NCBI GenBank assembly: GCA_016191165.1
Contig: JACPPF010000045.1
Coordinates: 21,702-85,701 of the forward strand
DNA from: Planctomycetota bacterium
GTDB lineage: Bacteria > Planctomycetota > Planctomycetia > Gemmatales > Gemmataceae
Length of the DNA: 64,000 nucleotides
Direction: 5' to 3'
Shown here piece by piece: positions 23,497 to 33,642 of this stretch. Within the stretch, counting starts at the first letter, position 1, and each line of letters starts with the position of its first letter. A program made the translations under genes and the position numbers. The notes under the pieces were generated by a model that saw only the letters and a program-made list of their open reading frames with translations, was not told the origin of the DNA and searched no databases.

Positions 23497-25614
23497 ATGG
23501 CTACCTTCGACCTAACCAAGATCCGCAACCTCGGCATCATCGCCCATATCGATGCCGGCAAGACCACGACCACGGATCATGTGCTCTTCTATTCCGGCGC
23601 CAAGCACAAGCTCGGCACCGTTGACTCCGGCACGACCGAAACCGATTATGACCCTGAAGAGCAAGAGCGCGGCATCACGATCTACAGCGCCTGCATCCCG
23701 TTCAAATGGCGCGACTGCACGATCAACCTGATCGATACGCCCGGACACGTCGATTTCACCGCCGAGGTCGAGCGCAGCTTGCGTGTGCTCGACGGCGCGG
23801 TCGTGGTATTCGACGCCCAAAAAGGCGTCGAGGCCCAGTCCGAGACGGTCTGGCGGCAGGCGGACAAGTACAGCGTGCCGCGCCTCGCCTTCATCAACAA
23901 GATGGACGTCGTCGGCGCCAATTTCGAGAATGCCGTTCACGAAATCAAGGACCGGCTCGAAGGGACGCCCGCCCCGCTCATCATCCCGTTCGGCAGCGGG
24001 TCGTCCAAGGATAGCCAGACTCCCTTTGCCGGCATTGTCGATCTTCTGGAGGGCAAGGCGTACTTCTTCGATCCGCAGACCGAGGGAAAAAAGTTTCATT
24101 CGGCCCCGATCCCCGAAGAAATGCACGACCGGGTCCAGCACTGGCGCGAATACCTCTTCGAGGTGCTAACGCAGTTCGACGACAAGGACCGCATCACCAC
24201 GCTCTACCTCGAAGGGAAAGAAATCCCGCTCGACATCTTGCGACAAGTCATTCGCGAACAAACCCTGGCCAGGCAGATCCAGCCGGTTCTTTGCGGCTCG
24301 GGCCGCGAGCACGTGGGCATTCAGCCGCTCATGGATGCGGTATGTCATTATCTGCCCTGCCCGCTCGATCGCCCGCCGGTCAGGGGCGTGCATCCCAAGA
24401 AGAAGGACAAGGAGGAGCAGCGCAAACCCGATCCGAAGGAACCCCTCGCCGCGCTCGTGTTCAAGATCGTGGCCGATTCGCATGGTGATTTGTATTTCCT
24501 GCGCATCTACTCCGGGACGCTCAAGGCCAACAGCCGGGTGCTCAATCCCGACTGCCGGCTCTTCAATCCCCCGAAGGAAGTGAAGGAGTTCGCGAGCAAG
24601 ATTTACCACATTCATGCCGATCCAAAAAACCGCGAGGACATGCCGCTCGCCCATGCGGGCGACATCGTCGGCATCATCGGCCCCAAGGATTCCATCACGG
24701 GCGACACGCTGTGCGACCCGCAGCACCCGATCGTGCTCGAGCAGATCCAGTTTGCCGAGGCCGTCGTCAGCATGTCGATTGAACCCGAATCCTCCGGCGA
24801 CAAGGACAAGCTGACCGAGAAGCTCGACTGGCTCAAGCGCGAGGACCCCACATTCACCTGGCGCATCGACGCGGACACCGGTCAAATGTTGATGAGCGGC
24901 ATGGGCATCCTGCATCTGGAAGTCAAACGGCATCGACTCGAACGCGATTTCCGCCTGAAAGTGCGCGTGTCAAAGCCGCGCGTCAGCTACCGCGAGACCC
25001 TACGAAAAGCGGTGAAGATTCAGGGTGAGTGCGTCAAGCAGGCGGGGACGACGGGGTTGTTCGCCAAGGTGACGGTCGAATTCGAGCCGATTGGCGTCGA
25101 GAAGGGCATCGAGGTGATCAACGCGATCCCGCCCGAAGCCCTGCCGGGGGAATTCTCGCTGGCCGCCGAGCAGGGCATCCGGTTTGCGTTACAATCGGGG
25201 GAGCTGGGCTATCCGGTGATCGGCGTCAAGGCGACGATGCGCGCCGCTCAATTGCACGAGGTCGATTCCAACGACATCGCCTTCCAGGCCGCGGGCGCCG
25301 ATGCCGTCAACCGCGCCTTGAAGGGGAACATGACGCTGCTCGAACCGGTTATGAATACCGAGGTCATGATCCCCGAGGATTACCTGGGCCCCGTCACCGC
25401 CGACCTGAACGCGCGCCGTGCGGAGATTCGCGAGGTTCTGACGCGGGGGAAGCTGCGCGTGATCGAGGCGCTCGTGCCGCTCGCCAAGATGTTCGATTAC
25501 TCCGACAAGGTCCGCAGCTTGACGCAAGGCCGCGCCAGCTGGACCATGGCCCCCAGCGCCTATGCCCCCGTCGATGCGGAAACTCGTCGCCAGATGGAAA
25601 GCGGCGAATGGTGA
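23497..25614 (+). CDS. fusA: Elongation factor G
   Basis: IAHIDAGKTTTTDHVLFYSG, ERGITIYSA, LIDTPGHVDFTAEVERSLRVLDGAV; follows rpsL-rpsG. Confidence 0.93.
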   Translation: MATFDLTKIRNLGIIAHIDAGKTTTTDHVLFYSGAKHKLGTVDSGTTETDYDPEEQERGITIYSACIPFKWRDCTINLIDTPGHVDFTAEVERSLRVLDGAVVVFDAQKGVEAQSETVWRQADKYSVPRLAFINKMDVVGANFENAVHEIKDRLEGTPAPLIIPFGSGSSKDSQTPFAGIVDLLEGKAYFFDPQTEGKKFHSAPIPEEMHDRVQHWREYLFEVLTQFDDKDRITTLYLEGKEIPLDILRQVIREQTLARQIQPVLCGSGREHVGIQPLMDAVCHYLPCPLDRPPVRGVHPKKKDKEEQRKPDPKEPLAALVFKIVADSHGDLYFLRIYSGTLKANSRVLNPDCRLFNPPKEVKEFASKIYHIHADPKNREDMPLAHAGDIVGIIGPKDSITGDTLCDPQHPIVLEQIQFAEAVVSMSIEPESSGDKDKLTEKLDWLKREDPTFTWRIDADTGQMLMSGMGILHLEVKRHRLERDFRLKVRVSKPRVSYRETLRKAVKIQGECVKQAGTTGLFAKVTVEFEPIGVEKGIEVINAIPPEALPGEFSLAAEQGIRFALQSGELGYPVIGVKATMRAAQLHEVDSNDIAFQAAGADAVNRALKGNMTLLEPVMNTEVMIPEDYLGPVTADLNARRAEIREVLTRGKLRVIEALVPLAKMFDYSDKVRSLTQGRASWTMAPSAYAPVDAETRRQMESGEW

Positions 25615-25705
25615 GCCGGGCGCGGTGCATTCTCCAAACAACCCCTTGCCAGAGGGCATTTTTTCTGCGATAGTGGCGTCCTCTCGTTTTTTGGAGAGAA
25701 CGCGT

Positions 25706-26869
25706 ATGGTCGCCGGGATGTTTCATGTCGAGGTCTTCGCCGGTCAGGGTGAACGAGATGACTTGCGCGCCTGGCTAAGTGGCGCGGGCCACGAAGTGGG
25801 CGTGCGTTCCTTCCAGGATGCGCAAGCGCCGGCTCATCTTGTGGTCGTGGATGGCGGAGTCCAGATCGAACCGGCGCTTCAGCTTTGTCAGCGGCTTCGC
25901 TCCGCGCAGAACGGGCATTATACGCCCATACTTTTCATCACGCCGGATGCTTTTGCCAGGGCGCGCCTGGCCGGCCTGGAAAGCGGCGCCGACGCGGCGA
26001 TTGCCCGTCCGCTTGATGCCGCCGAATTCCTCGCCCAGGCGCACGCCCTGCTTCGCGTCAAGGAACGCCACGACCGCCTGGCAAGCCAGGCCGACGAGGC
26101 GCTGACCATCTCGCGCCGACTTCAGGAAGCCCACGAACGCATGGAGAGCGAACTCGCGCTGGCCCAGCGCCTGCAAGAGAGCTTCCTGCCGCAAACCCTG
26201 CCCGAATTGCCGCGCGTCAAGCTTGCCGTCAAGTACAAGCCCCATGACCGCGTGGGGGGCGATTTCTATGACGTCTTTCGGCTCGATGAAAAGCACCTCG
26301 GCTTTTACGTCGCCGACGCGATGGGCCACGGCGTGCCCGCCAGCCTGCTGACCATCTTCGTCAAGCGCGGCGTGCGCGCCAAGGAAATCTCTGGGCAGAC
26401 CTATCGCCTGGTGGCGCCGACCGAGGTGCTCTATCGGCTCAATCGCGACCTTCTTGAACAGCAGATTCCCGACTTGCCGTTCATCACCATGATCTACGCT
26501 CTGTTCAACTGCGAGACCGGAACGCTACAGTTTTCGCGCGCGGGGCACCCCTATCCCCTCTACATTCCCAGGCACGGCAAGCCGGTTCTTTGGCAACAGG
26601 AGGGCAGCCTGCTTGGCGTCTTTGAGACGAAATTTCACCTGCAAACCAGGCAACTCAAACCCGGCGACAAGTTGCTGCTCTACACCGACGGCATGGATGG
26701 GGCGTCATTCGAGCAGCACGCCGTCGGCCTGACAAGCCTACTGGCCGCCGCGGAGGAGTTTCAGGCGTTGCCGATCGATGAGATGGTGGAGCGCCTGGCG
26801 TCCGATCTTTTCACCCAGACGGTGCAAAAGGACGACCTGACCGTATTTGGCGTGGAAATGACGGATTGA
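25706..26869 (+). CDS. Response-regulator-like receiver plus PP2C (SpoIIE/RsbU) phosphatase
   Basis: QRLQESFLPQTLPELP...VGGDFYDVFRLDEKHLGFYVADAMGHGVPASLL...LLLYTDGMDGA. Confidence 0.88.
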   Translation: MVAGMFHVEVFAGQGERDDLRAWLSGAGHEVGVRSFQDAQAPAHLVVVDGGVQIEPALQLCQRLRSAQNGHYTPILFITPDAFARARLAGLESGADAAIARPLDAAEFLAQAHALLRVKERHDRLASQADEALTISRRLQEAHERMESELALAQRLQESFLPQTLPELPRVKLAVKYKPHDRVGGDFYDVFRLDEKHLGFYVADAMGHGVPASLLTIFVKRGVRAKEISGQTYRLVAPTEVLYRLNRDLLEQQIPDLPFITMIYALFNCETGTLQFSRAGHPYPLYIPRHGKPVLWQQEGSLLGVFETKFHLQTRQLKPGDKLLLYTDGMDGASFEQHAVGLTSLLAAAEEFQALPIDEMVERLASDLFTQTVQKDDLTVFGVEMTD

Positions 26870-26961
26870 AAACGACGACCCAACATTCGCAGCGTGCCAA
26901 CCGACGCGCTGCAAATGACGCTTGACGGTTTCGCGCGGCGGGCGAAATCGACAACAAAATC

Positions 26962-29061
26962 CTACTGCTGATCCAGCGAGTCCAGCCAGCGGACGGCCTC
27001 GGCGAGGTCCTTGGTCGTCAGGTACTGGCGGCCGCGCTCGGGCATCTCGCGGTAGAACGCGGGGTAACGGCGCTCGGCCAGGCGTGTGCGGCTCTCGGCG
27101 ATGGTTTTGACGATCGGGTCGAGACTGCCCGCGGCGAGGTAGAACGAAAGCCGTTGACTGGGGACGTTGCTGCTGATCTTCTGCGCCGAGGCGCCGACCG
27201 AGCAGGCGCCGCGGAACAGGTCGCGATGATTGAAAGCCAGGTGCAGCGCCATCTGCCCGCCCACGCCCATGCCGTGCGCGACGACGCGGCGCGGGTCCAC
27301 CGTGTAGGTCTTCATCGTCTCGCGCGCCGATGCAATCACGTAATCCGAATAACTCGGCAGCCAGGTCCCCTGTTTCTCGATCGGCATCACCAGGATGATG
27401 TGGTTGTTCTTGCAGTAGTCATCCCAGAGTTCCTGGAATTCTTCCAGGTCGTCCTTTGAGTTTTTATTTGGCGGGTGCAGCCAGACCAGGAGAGCATGGG
27501 CGACTTGCGGATCGTAATCCTCGTGGACGTAGATCCAGTATTTGTGCTGACCATCGGGCGTGTTTTTCTCGATGAGGCCCGTGTCGGGCATCGCCGGCTT
27601 TTGCTCGACCTCCTTGAACGCTTTGCCCAAGACTTCCAGGGGCGAGAGGGCCTTCTTGAAGGACGCCTCGGCCGGCAGCTTGTCCGGAATGGCCGCCGGG
27701 GCGCCAGGCGTCGATCCGGGCAGGTCGCCGAGCGTGACGCTCAGCGTGTCGGTCTTGCCGTTGCCTTTGCGCTTGACGGCGACCTTGATCTCGGCGCCGG
27801 GGTAGAGGGTGTTGAGCCATTCGGTGAATTGAGTTTGTCCTCGCTTGGCGCCGCTGAAATCGATCAGCTTGTCGCCGGTGCCGAATCTCACGATGCGATC
27901 GCCAGATTTGAGTCCGGCCTTCTCGGCTGGGCTTTTGGCATAGACATGGCGAATCTCGACGCCAAGCCGGGGATCGTCGCGCATGGGCAGAATGCCGAAG
28001 AACGGGTGGGCGACGGTGATGGTCTGGCCGACGAGTTCCAGCCCCTTGATCTCCTTGACCTCGCCGCCGCGCTGGTACTTGAGGGTAATGCGATCGCCTT
28101 CGTACTTGACGCCAAGCGTGTGCAGGACCTGGGCCATGCTGACGACCGCCTTGCCCTCGATTTCGACGAGCACGTCGCCAGGCCTCAAACCCGCCTTCTC
28201 GGCGGCGGAGTTTTTCATCACGGTGCCGATGGTCGGGGCCACGCTGTACATGTCCTGGCTTTTCATGGCGACGCCCAGCAGGCCCTTTTGCAAATCCTTG
28301 CCCAGTTTGAGGCGGGGCAGGATGCTCATCACGTCCTCCATGGGGATCGCGAAGCCGATGCCGGAGTCGTACCATTCAAAGCCGGAGATCTCGTCGTTGC
28401 CTCGCGGCGAGGCGGGGATGAGAATGCCCTGCACGCGCCCCTGGATATCGACGATGGGCCCGCCGTAGTTGACGGGGGAAATCTTGGCGTCGGTCTGGAT
28501 CGCCTTGCCCCAGATTCGGCCCAGGGCGCTGACGACGCCGACGGAGACCGCGGGGGCCCTTTCCATTTTCAGGTCAAGCGCCCGGCCAAGCGCGATCGAC
28601 CATTGCCCTTCCTTCAGATCTTTTTTCGGGACGATTGCGGGCACGGTAAGGTCCTTCGCGTTGACCTTGAGGAGCGTCAGCATGCGCGACTTGTCGGTCG
28701 CCACGCGCTGGGCGACGAGCGGTTCGCCCGCGTGGCCCGCGATGCGCACGAGGATGATGGTCGGGCTGTTCAGGAAGTTGAACGCGCTGGAGATGATGTA
28801 CCCGTCGGCGGTGAGGATCACGCCGGTGGTCGGACCCAGCGCCTTGCGAAACGTCTGCCCCTTGGGCCCGGCGACGATGATGTCCGTCCCGCCGCGTGTC
28901 TCGATCTGCACGACGCTGGCGCCCGCCTTCTTGGCGGCGTCCTTGGTCATCTTCTCGAGCACCGCGTTCAGGTCGTCCTGAGCGCGCACGCCCGAGGCCA
29001 GAACGGCGATCGACACGACAGTCAACACGCACACACGTTGCCACATGGCTTCATTCCTCAC
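26962..29061 (-). CDS. Trypsin-like/PDZ/alpha-beta hydrolase fusion with degraded active sites
   Basis: DegP-like fold region, two PDZ segments (SAAEKAGLRPGDVLVEI; SPAEKAGLKSGDRIV), C-terminal esterase-like domain. Confidence 0.8.
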   Translation of the reverse strand: MRNEAMWQRVCVLTVVSIAVLASGVRAQDDLNAVLEKMTKDAAKKAGASVVQIETRGGTDIIVAGPKGQTFRKALGPTTGVILTADGYIISSAFNFLNSPTIILVRIAGHAGEPLVAQRVATDKSRMLTLLKVNAKDLTVPAIVPKKDLKEGQWSIALGRALDLKMERAPAVSVGVVSALGRIWGKAIQTDAKISPVNYGGPIVDIQGRVQGILIPASPRGNDEISGFEWYDSGIGFAIPMEDVMSILPRLKLGKDLQKGLLGVAMKSQDMYSVAPTIGTVMKNSAAEKAGLRPGDVLVEIEGKAVVSMAQVLHTLGVKYEGDRITLKYQRGGEVKEIKGLELVGQTITVAHPFFGILPMRDDPRLGVEIRHVYAKSPAEKAGLKSGDRIVRFGTGDKLIDFSGAKRGQTQFTEWLNTLYPGAEIKVAVKRKGNGKTDTLSVTLGDLPGSTPGAPAAIPDKLPAEASFKKALSPLEVLGKAFKEVEQKPAMPDTGLIEKNTPDGQHKYWIYVHEDYDPQVAHALLVWLHPPNKNSKDDLEEFQELWDDYCKNNHIILVMPIEKQGTWLPSYSDYVIASARETMKTYTVDPRRVVAHGMGVGGQMALHLAFNHRDLFRGACSVGASAQKISSNVPSQRLSFYLAAGSLDPIVKTIAESRTRLAERRYPAFYREMPERGRQYLTTKDLAEAVRWLDSLDQQ

Positions 29062-29122
29062 GATGCAAAGGAAGCCCCGGGACGCGCGGAACGAGTCCCG
29101 GGGATTTGCGAATCCACTTCAG

Positions 29123-30280
29123 CTATTTGGACACCGGCGCCTTCGGCTGGGCCGTGAGTTTCATCTTGGCGCTAATCAACTGATTGCCGCGCTGAAACTG
29201 AATCGTCACCTCGCGACCAGGCTCATACGCCTTGATGGCTTCGCGGAAGTTCTTGATCGTGGGCACCGACTCGCCGTCAACGTAAAGGATCAGGTCATCT
29301 GGCTGCAAGCCAGCCAGGGCGGCGGGTGAACCCTGGGCCAGTTCTTCGACATAAGGAGGCGTCGAGCTGACCGCGTTCACCACGAGGGTGATGCCGTGGT
29401 AGGCGCCCTTATCTTCGCGTTTGGCTTTTACTGTCGCCTCATATTTACCCACAAGGGCCTTTTGCACGAAGGTGACGATGCTCTCTTTGTTCGTAACGGT
29501 CTTGCCGGCCTTGACGTCCAGCCGCTGCACCTCGACGGTGGCCTGGATCGGAACGGCATAGTTGACCCAGGTGTTTGTGCTGGTGCTTTTGAGTTCGCGG
29601 CCCAGAACGCCGAGCAGTTCGCCCTTGCGATTGGTGAGGACGCCGCCAGCGGCGCCGGGGTTGCACGCGATGACGTCGAGGAAATACGCTTCGCCGGCAT
29701 AGGGCGCGTCGAAGACGCCGCGCCGGCCGCGCAGGTCCGCGACCGACATGATGACGCCGCGCTGCACCGACATCGGTTCGTCGCGCAGAGCGATCTTGAA
29801 CTGGTTCGAAAACGCCAGAATCCAGTCGCCGTTCTCCGCGAGCGGCTTGGTGGCCGCCCCTTCAAACGTGAAGTGCGGCAAGAAGTTGATCTCCTCGTCG
29901 ATCTTCAACAGGGCGACATCCAGTTCTGGCTCGCGAACGAGCACCTTGGCCTGATACTGCCGGCCATCGTACAGATGAACCAGGATGCCGGGCGTGTTGA
30001 GAATGTGGTTATTGACGGTGAGGATATGCCCCTTGGCCGAGACGAGGATGCCGGAGCCATAGGACGGCAGGTTCTTGAACCCGCCGATGCCAAACAGCTT
30101 GACCATGCGTTTGTTGACATCGCCGACGACCCCGGTGACCGGCGCCTGCGCGGCGACGTTAGTCGCGGCGATACCGATCACGCAGCACGCCAGGGCGAAC
30201 TTGCAGGTATAGGTGAATATTCTTGTCATGGTTTGAGTACCGGTTCTTCCGTTTTTCGGCTTGTCGTTTAGCGCTCGCAA
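29123..30280 (-). CDS. S1C serine protease-like/PDZ protein, catalytic Ser replaced
   Basis: GSGILVSAKGHILTVNNHI, ELDVALLKI, CNPGAAGGVLTNRKGELLG; PDZ SPAALAGLQPDDLILYV. Confidence 0.85.
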   Translation of the reverse strand: MRALNDKPKNGRTGTQTMTRIFTYTCKFALACCVIGIAATNVAAQAPVTGVVGDVNKRMVKLFGIGGFKNLPSYGSGILVSAKGHILTVNNHILNTPGILVHLYDGRQYQAKVLVREPELDVALLKIDEEINFLPHFTFEGAATKPLAENGDWILAFSNQFKIALRDEPMSVQRGVIMSVADLRGRRGVFDAPYAGEAYFLDVIACNPGAAGGVLTNRKGELLGVLGRELKSTSTNTWVNYAVPIQATVEVQRLDVKAGKTVTNKESIVTFVQKALVGKYEATVKAKREDKGAYHGITLVVNAVSSTPPYVEELAQGSPAALAGLQPDDLILYVDGESVPTIKNFREAIKAYEPGREVTIQFQRGNQLISAKMKLTAQPKAPVSK

Positions 30281-30301
30281 GGCGCCGCGCGGGCGCTAAA
30301 C
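30266..30301. repeat. Palindrome gtttagcgctcgcaaggcgccgcgcgggcgctaaac
   Basis: Same family as 12563-12600 and 48852-48887. Confidence 0.8.
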
Positions 30302-30312
30302 AATAAGCGGGC

Positions 30313-32100
30313 CTACTTGAGGTTGTAACTCGTGATGGTGAAGGTGCCGTAGTGAACGCCTTCGTAATACACTTGCATGCGGTGCGGGAGTTGCCGGCCG
30401 CTGACCGCCCGGTAATCGGAGAAATAGACCTCGCATGGATCCTCGTTGTATTCTTGCATCCGCAGCTCGAAGCCTAAAAGTTTTTGATCGGTCTTGGCGT
30501 AGAACCATTTGGTCTTGTAGTTGCCCATCGTGCTGGTGATTACCTCGGTGTCCACGCGTTGCTTGGCCCATTCCTTGGGGACCGAGTTGTCGGTCGGCGG
30601 CGGATAGAACGGCTCGGTCCCGCCGCGAATGCACTCCGACAGACCGACTTCCCCCTTGGTCAGGAAATGTTTCCATACGTAGAGCGCTGGCATGAACCCG
30701 CCGCTCCCCTTGGGCATGCGCCGTTTACTGATCTCGACTTCCTTGTCACCCGGGAAAATATCGAGCGTGTCCGCGAAAGCGCCGATCTTGAGGATTACCG
30801 TCGGCTTCTCGCTGGCGCCGACCTTGATGTCCTTGATTTCCGCGACGAAATCGCTCGGGAAATTTGCCTTGAGCAGGCGAATCTTGCCCTCGAGTTTCCA
30901 GTCGCCGCCCACCGTTGAAAAATCGCCGTTCTTCTTGAAAGCCGCGAGCAGGTTTTCTTTTTCGAGCTTGTTGAAGTAGTAGTTTGCGAACCCGGCCCTG
31001 GCGACATAAAACTTGGCGGCGGGGCCTTGCGGGCCTTTTTTGCCCGGCAATCCCTTGGGTGGCTTGGGGTCCACTTTCGGTTTGGTCGTGTCGGGAATTT
31101 CCTTGCGCTGGGCGCCCATGAGGCGGACCAGAATCTCCTTGCGCGTGTCGCCCCGGCTATAAACGAGGGGCACGCGCCAGCCGCGCGGGAAGATGCCGAC
31201 GACGTTTTTGTAATGGTTATCGCTGCTGATGAGGCGGTCGGCGAACGAGACAATTTGATCATCGACCTGCAAGCCGCGGCGGGCGGCGTCGGCCTCGTCG
31301 AGGATGGTCGTCACGTTGGTCTTGCCGATGCCGAAACCTTCCGCCTCGGTGCGGACCAAAGCGCCCAGGCTCGCATGATCGCTGTCCAGCCCCGCGCGCA
31401 GATGGCCCATGAAGTTCTTGATCTGGTTGATCGAGATCGCGTAGCCCACGCCGGAGTTGATTCGGCCACGCTTGTCGAACGACCCGCGGCCGTTGATGCC
31501 GATGACTTCGCCCTTGAGATTGAAGAGCGGCCCGCCCGAGTTGCCCGGGTTGATCGACGTGTCGATCTGGATGCAATCGGTATATTCCAGTAGTCCGCTG
31601 CCGGCCGGGGGCTGGTAGCGATGCACGCCGGAGACGAGGCCGAAGGTCACCGTGGGGGTGAAATCGGTCGCCAGCAGGAACGGGTTGCCCATGGCGATCG
31701 ACCAGTCGCCTTCGCGGACCAGGTCGGAGTTGCCCATCTGGGAGAATGGGAATTTCTGCCCCTGTTTCTTCGGGAGCAGTTTGATCAGCGCGACATCGCC
31801 GATCTTGTCCCAGCCGACCAGAACGCCATCGTAGAGCACGCCGTCGGCCAGGCCGCACTGCATCGTCGGGCCGGTCGGCGCGACGACGTGGAAGTTGGTG
31901 AGGGCATAGCCGTCATCGGAGATCAAGACGCCGGTCCCGCCTCCCTGCCCACCGCGTGCGAACACCGCCACGACCGTCGGCTTGACCCTGGCGATCACCG
32001 CGACGCGGTCGGCCTCCTGCTTGAGCGCCATCGGCGGCTGCGCGACGGCCAACGACGTGAAGACAAACAAGGCCGCCACGGCGGGGAGGTATCGTCTCAT
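30313..32100 (-). CDS. S1C trypsin-like serine protease (intact triad)
   Basis: MRRYLPAVAALFVFTSLAVAQ signal; ALTNFHVV, GDVALIKL, SINPGNSGGPLFNLKGEVIGI; longer ORF start (32229) would translate a palindromic repeat. Confidence 0.88.
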   Translation of the reverse strand: MRRYLPAVAALFVFTSLAVAQPPMALKQEADRVAVIARVKPTVVAVFARGGQGGGTGVLISDDGYALTNFHVVAPTGPTMQCGLADGVLYDGVLVGWDKIGDVALIKLLPKKQGQKFPFSQMGNSDLVREGDWSIAMGNPFLLATDFTPTVTFGLVSGVHRYQPPAGSGLLEYTDCIQIDTSINPGNSGGPLFNLKGEVIGINGRGSFDKRGRINSGVGYAISINQIKNFMGHLRAGLDSDHASLGALVRTEAEGFGIGKTNVTTILDEADAARRGLQVDDQIVSFADRLISSDNHYKNVVGIFPRGWRVPLVYSRGDTRKEILVRLMGAQRKEIPDTTKPKVDPKPPKGLPGKKGPQGPAAKFYVARAGFANYYFNKLEKENLLAAFKKNGDFSTVGGDWKLEGKIRLLKANFPSDFVAEIKDIKVGASEKPTVILKIGAFADTLDIFPGDKEVEISKRRMPKGSGGFMPALYVWKHFLTKGEVGLSECIRGGTEPFYPPPTDNSVPKEWAKQRVDTEVITSTMGNYKTKWFYAKTDQKLLGFELRMQEYNEDPCEVYFSDYRAVSGRQLPHRMQVYYEGVHYGTFTITSYNLK

Positions 32101-32126
32101 GTTGCAATTCCAAAAGGTGCTCTTGA

Positions 32127-32224
32127 CTCGTTCCCAGGCTCTGCCTGGGAATGCACTGGAAACGAGGCTCCGCCTCGTTGGGACCTCGCCCGTTTGCGTT
32201 CCCAAACGGAGTTTGGGAACGAGG
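32127..32224. repeat. REP-like inverted repeat ctcgttcccaggctctgcctgggaa ... ttcccaaacggagtttgggaacgag
   Basis: Imperfect long inverted repeat with inner hairpins; second copy at 40885-41008. Confidence 0.8.
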
Positions 32225-32235
32225 AACACGGCGCA

Positions 32236-33420
32236 TCACTGGCTAATGTGGGCGTTCACCAGCATGGCGTGCCCGGAGAAGCCAGTAAAGTTTGAGCCCG
32301 ATACAACGATTCGCAATGTGCTTGCGTCCTTCACGTTGATCAAAATCGGGATCGGCGCCTTCGCCGACACCGCGTACTCGCCACGCTTCTCGCGGTCGCA
32401 GTAAATCGTCACCTTGACCTTGTCTTGCCCTTCCTCCGCGATGCGGGCATCCACGCCAAGGATTGCCTTGAAGCTGGCGTATTTGCCGTTGAGGTTGTAC
32501 TCCAGCTCGGTGCCAGCATACATCGACAGCCCCTTGTCGTATTTCTTGTCCTGGAGAATGATCGGATCGCCGTCAAGGTTCGCGTTCTTGCGCACCGGAT
32601 TGAACCCGCCCAGGAGCGGCGTCTCCGGCATCTTGGCGTCCAGGTCCGACAGGTAGGTCAAGCGGCCAAAGTTGAAGTCCAGCCGGGCCACCACCTTGGC
32701 GTCCAGCGAGACCTTGTGCCCAAACGGCGTGCCAAGCTGCATCACGCCCGCGTCGAAGGTCAGCTTGGACGCGACGAGCACGTTGCCGTCCACATCAATG
32801 ATCTTGCAAAGGCTGGCCTCGCCCGGCGCGTCGGTGCGCGTGAATTGCAGGCCCTGATACTTCTCGATCGGCGATTCGATCTCCGGCAACGAATCCGGTT
32901 TGAATTTCATCGTTTGCTTGGCGACATCGATGGCGCCGAGTCGGCCGTTGATCGGATTGAGGTTGTCGTCACGCAAGAGCGCGATACGATCGACGTTCTT
33001 CTTATCGCGCAGGAGCCGATCCCACTGCTTCTTCAAATCGGCCTTGTGGGCGTCGCGCAGAATGGCAAAGAGCGCGGTCAAGGGCACCTTCACGGTGGCG
33101 CCCGACGTCAAATCGAGCGTGGCTTCCTTCAGGCCGAAGGTCACCTTCTTGCAACGCAGCAGCGAATCGTCAGTGAGTTGAACCTCGATGTACTGGGAAA
33201 GCGTCGGGTACGGATTCCCCGGCCGGAGCGAGACATCGAGAACCTGCGACAGCGGGGTGGCCAGCGATTTGCCGGCGACCTGCAGGACGATCTCGTTGCC
33301 GGTGATCTTTTCCAGCGTGCCCGTGGCCGACTTGCCCGCGAGGGTTTTGATTTCGTCGGCCCGTACCGGTGTGAACGCGAAGAGAACGCCGAGGACGGCG
33401 GTGAAGAGCAGTCGAGTCAT
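32236..33420 (-). CDS. Secreted NPCBM/NEW2-domain protein
   Basis: Signal peptide; C-terminal KYDKGLSMYAGTELEYNLNGKYASFKAILGVD. Confidence 0.78.
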   Translation of the reverse strand: MTRLLFTAVLGVLFAFTPVRADEIKTLAGKSATGTLEKITGNEIVLQVAGKSLATPLSQVLDVSLRPGNPYPTLSQYIEVQLTDDSLLRCKKVTFGLKEATLDLTSGATVKVPLTALFAILRDAHKADLKKQWDRLLRDKKNVDRIALLRDDNLNPINGRLGAIDVAKQTMKFKPDSLPEIESPIEKYQGLQFTRTDAPGEASLCKIIDVDGNVLVASKLTFDAGVMQLGTPFGHKVSLDAKVVARLDFNFGRLTYLSDLDAKMPETPLLGGFNPVRKNANLDGDPIILQDKKYDKGLSMYAGTELEYNLNGKYASFKAILGVDARIAEEGQDKVKVTIYCDREKRGEYAVSAKAPIPILINVKDASTLRIVVSGSNFTGFSGHAMLVNAHISQ

Positions 33421-33441
33421 GGCAAACCTCGCGATTCATTG

Positions 33442-33521
33442 GTAGGTCAGCCTTTCCAGGCTGACGTTTCGCCAGCGTTTCCAGGGTCACAAAACTCGTC
33501 AGGCTGGAAAGCCTGACCTAC
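33442..33521. repeat. GTAGGTCAGGC-type palindromic repeat
   Basis: gtaggtcagcctttccaggctgac ... gtcaggctggaaagcctgacctac; copies at 37254-37316 and 63774-63835. Confidence 0.85.
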
Positions 33522-33538
33522 GCCGGGGCGATGGAAAC

Positions 33539-33572
33539 AAGGGCCGTGGCCACTGTTGTAGCCACAGCCCTT
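33539..33572. terminator. Hairpin aagggccgtggc-cactgttgta-gccacagccctt
   Basis: GC-rich stem in intergenic region; T-rich tract weak. Confidence 0.35.
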
Positions 33573-33642
33573 CTTTTCGTGGGGCACGAATGATTTATGC
33601 CGAGGAGAGGACGGCACGACCGGGCGTGCCCCACGGGATCGA

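Noticed and set aside
23497-25614. fusA as a mobile antibiotic-resistance EF-G paralogue
   Set aside because: It lies in normal str-operon order after rpsL-rpsG and shows all EF-G motifs; modest divergence is expected for the lineage.
27475-29157. 560-aa plus-strand ORF opposite the protease fusion
   Set aside because: Shadow ORF; the minus-strand frame shows signal peptide, PDZ and hydrolase patterns.
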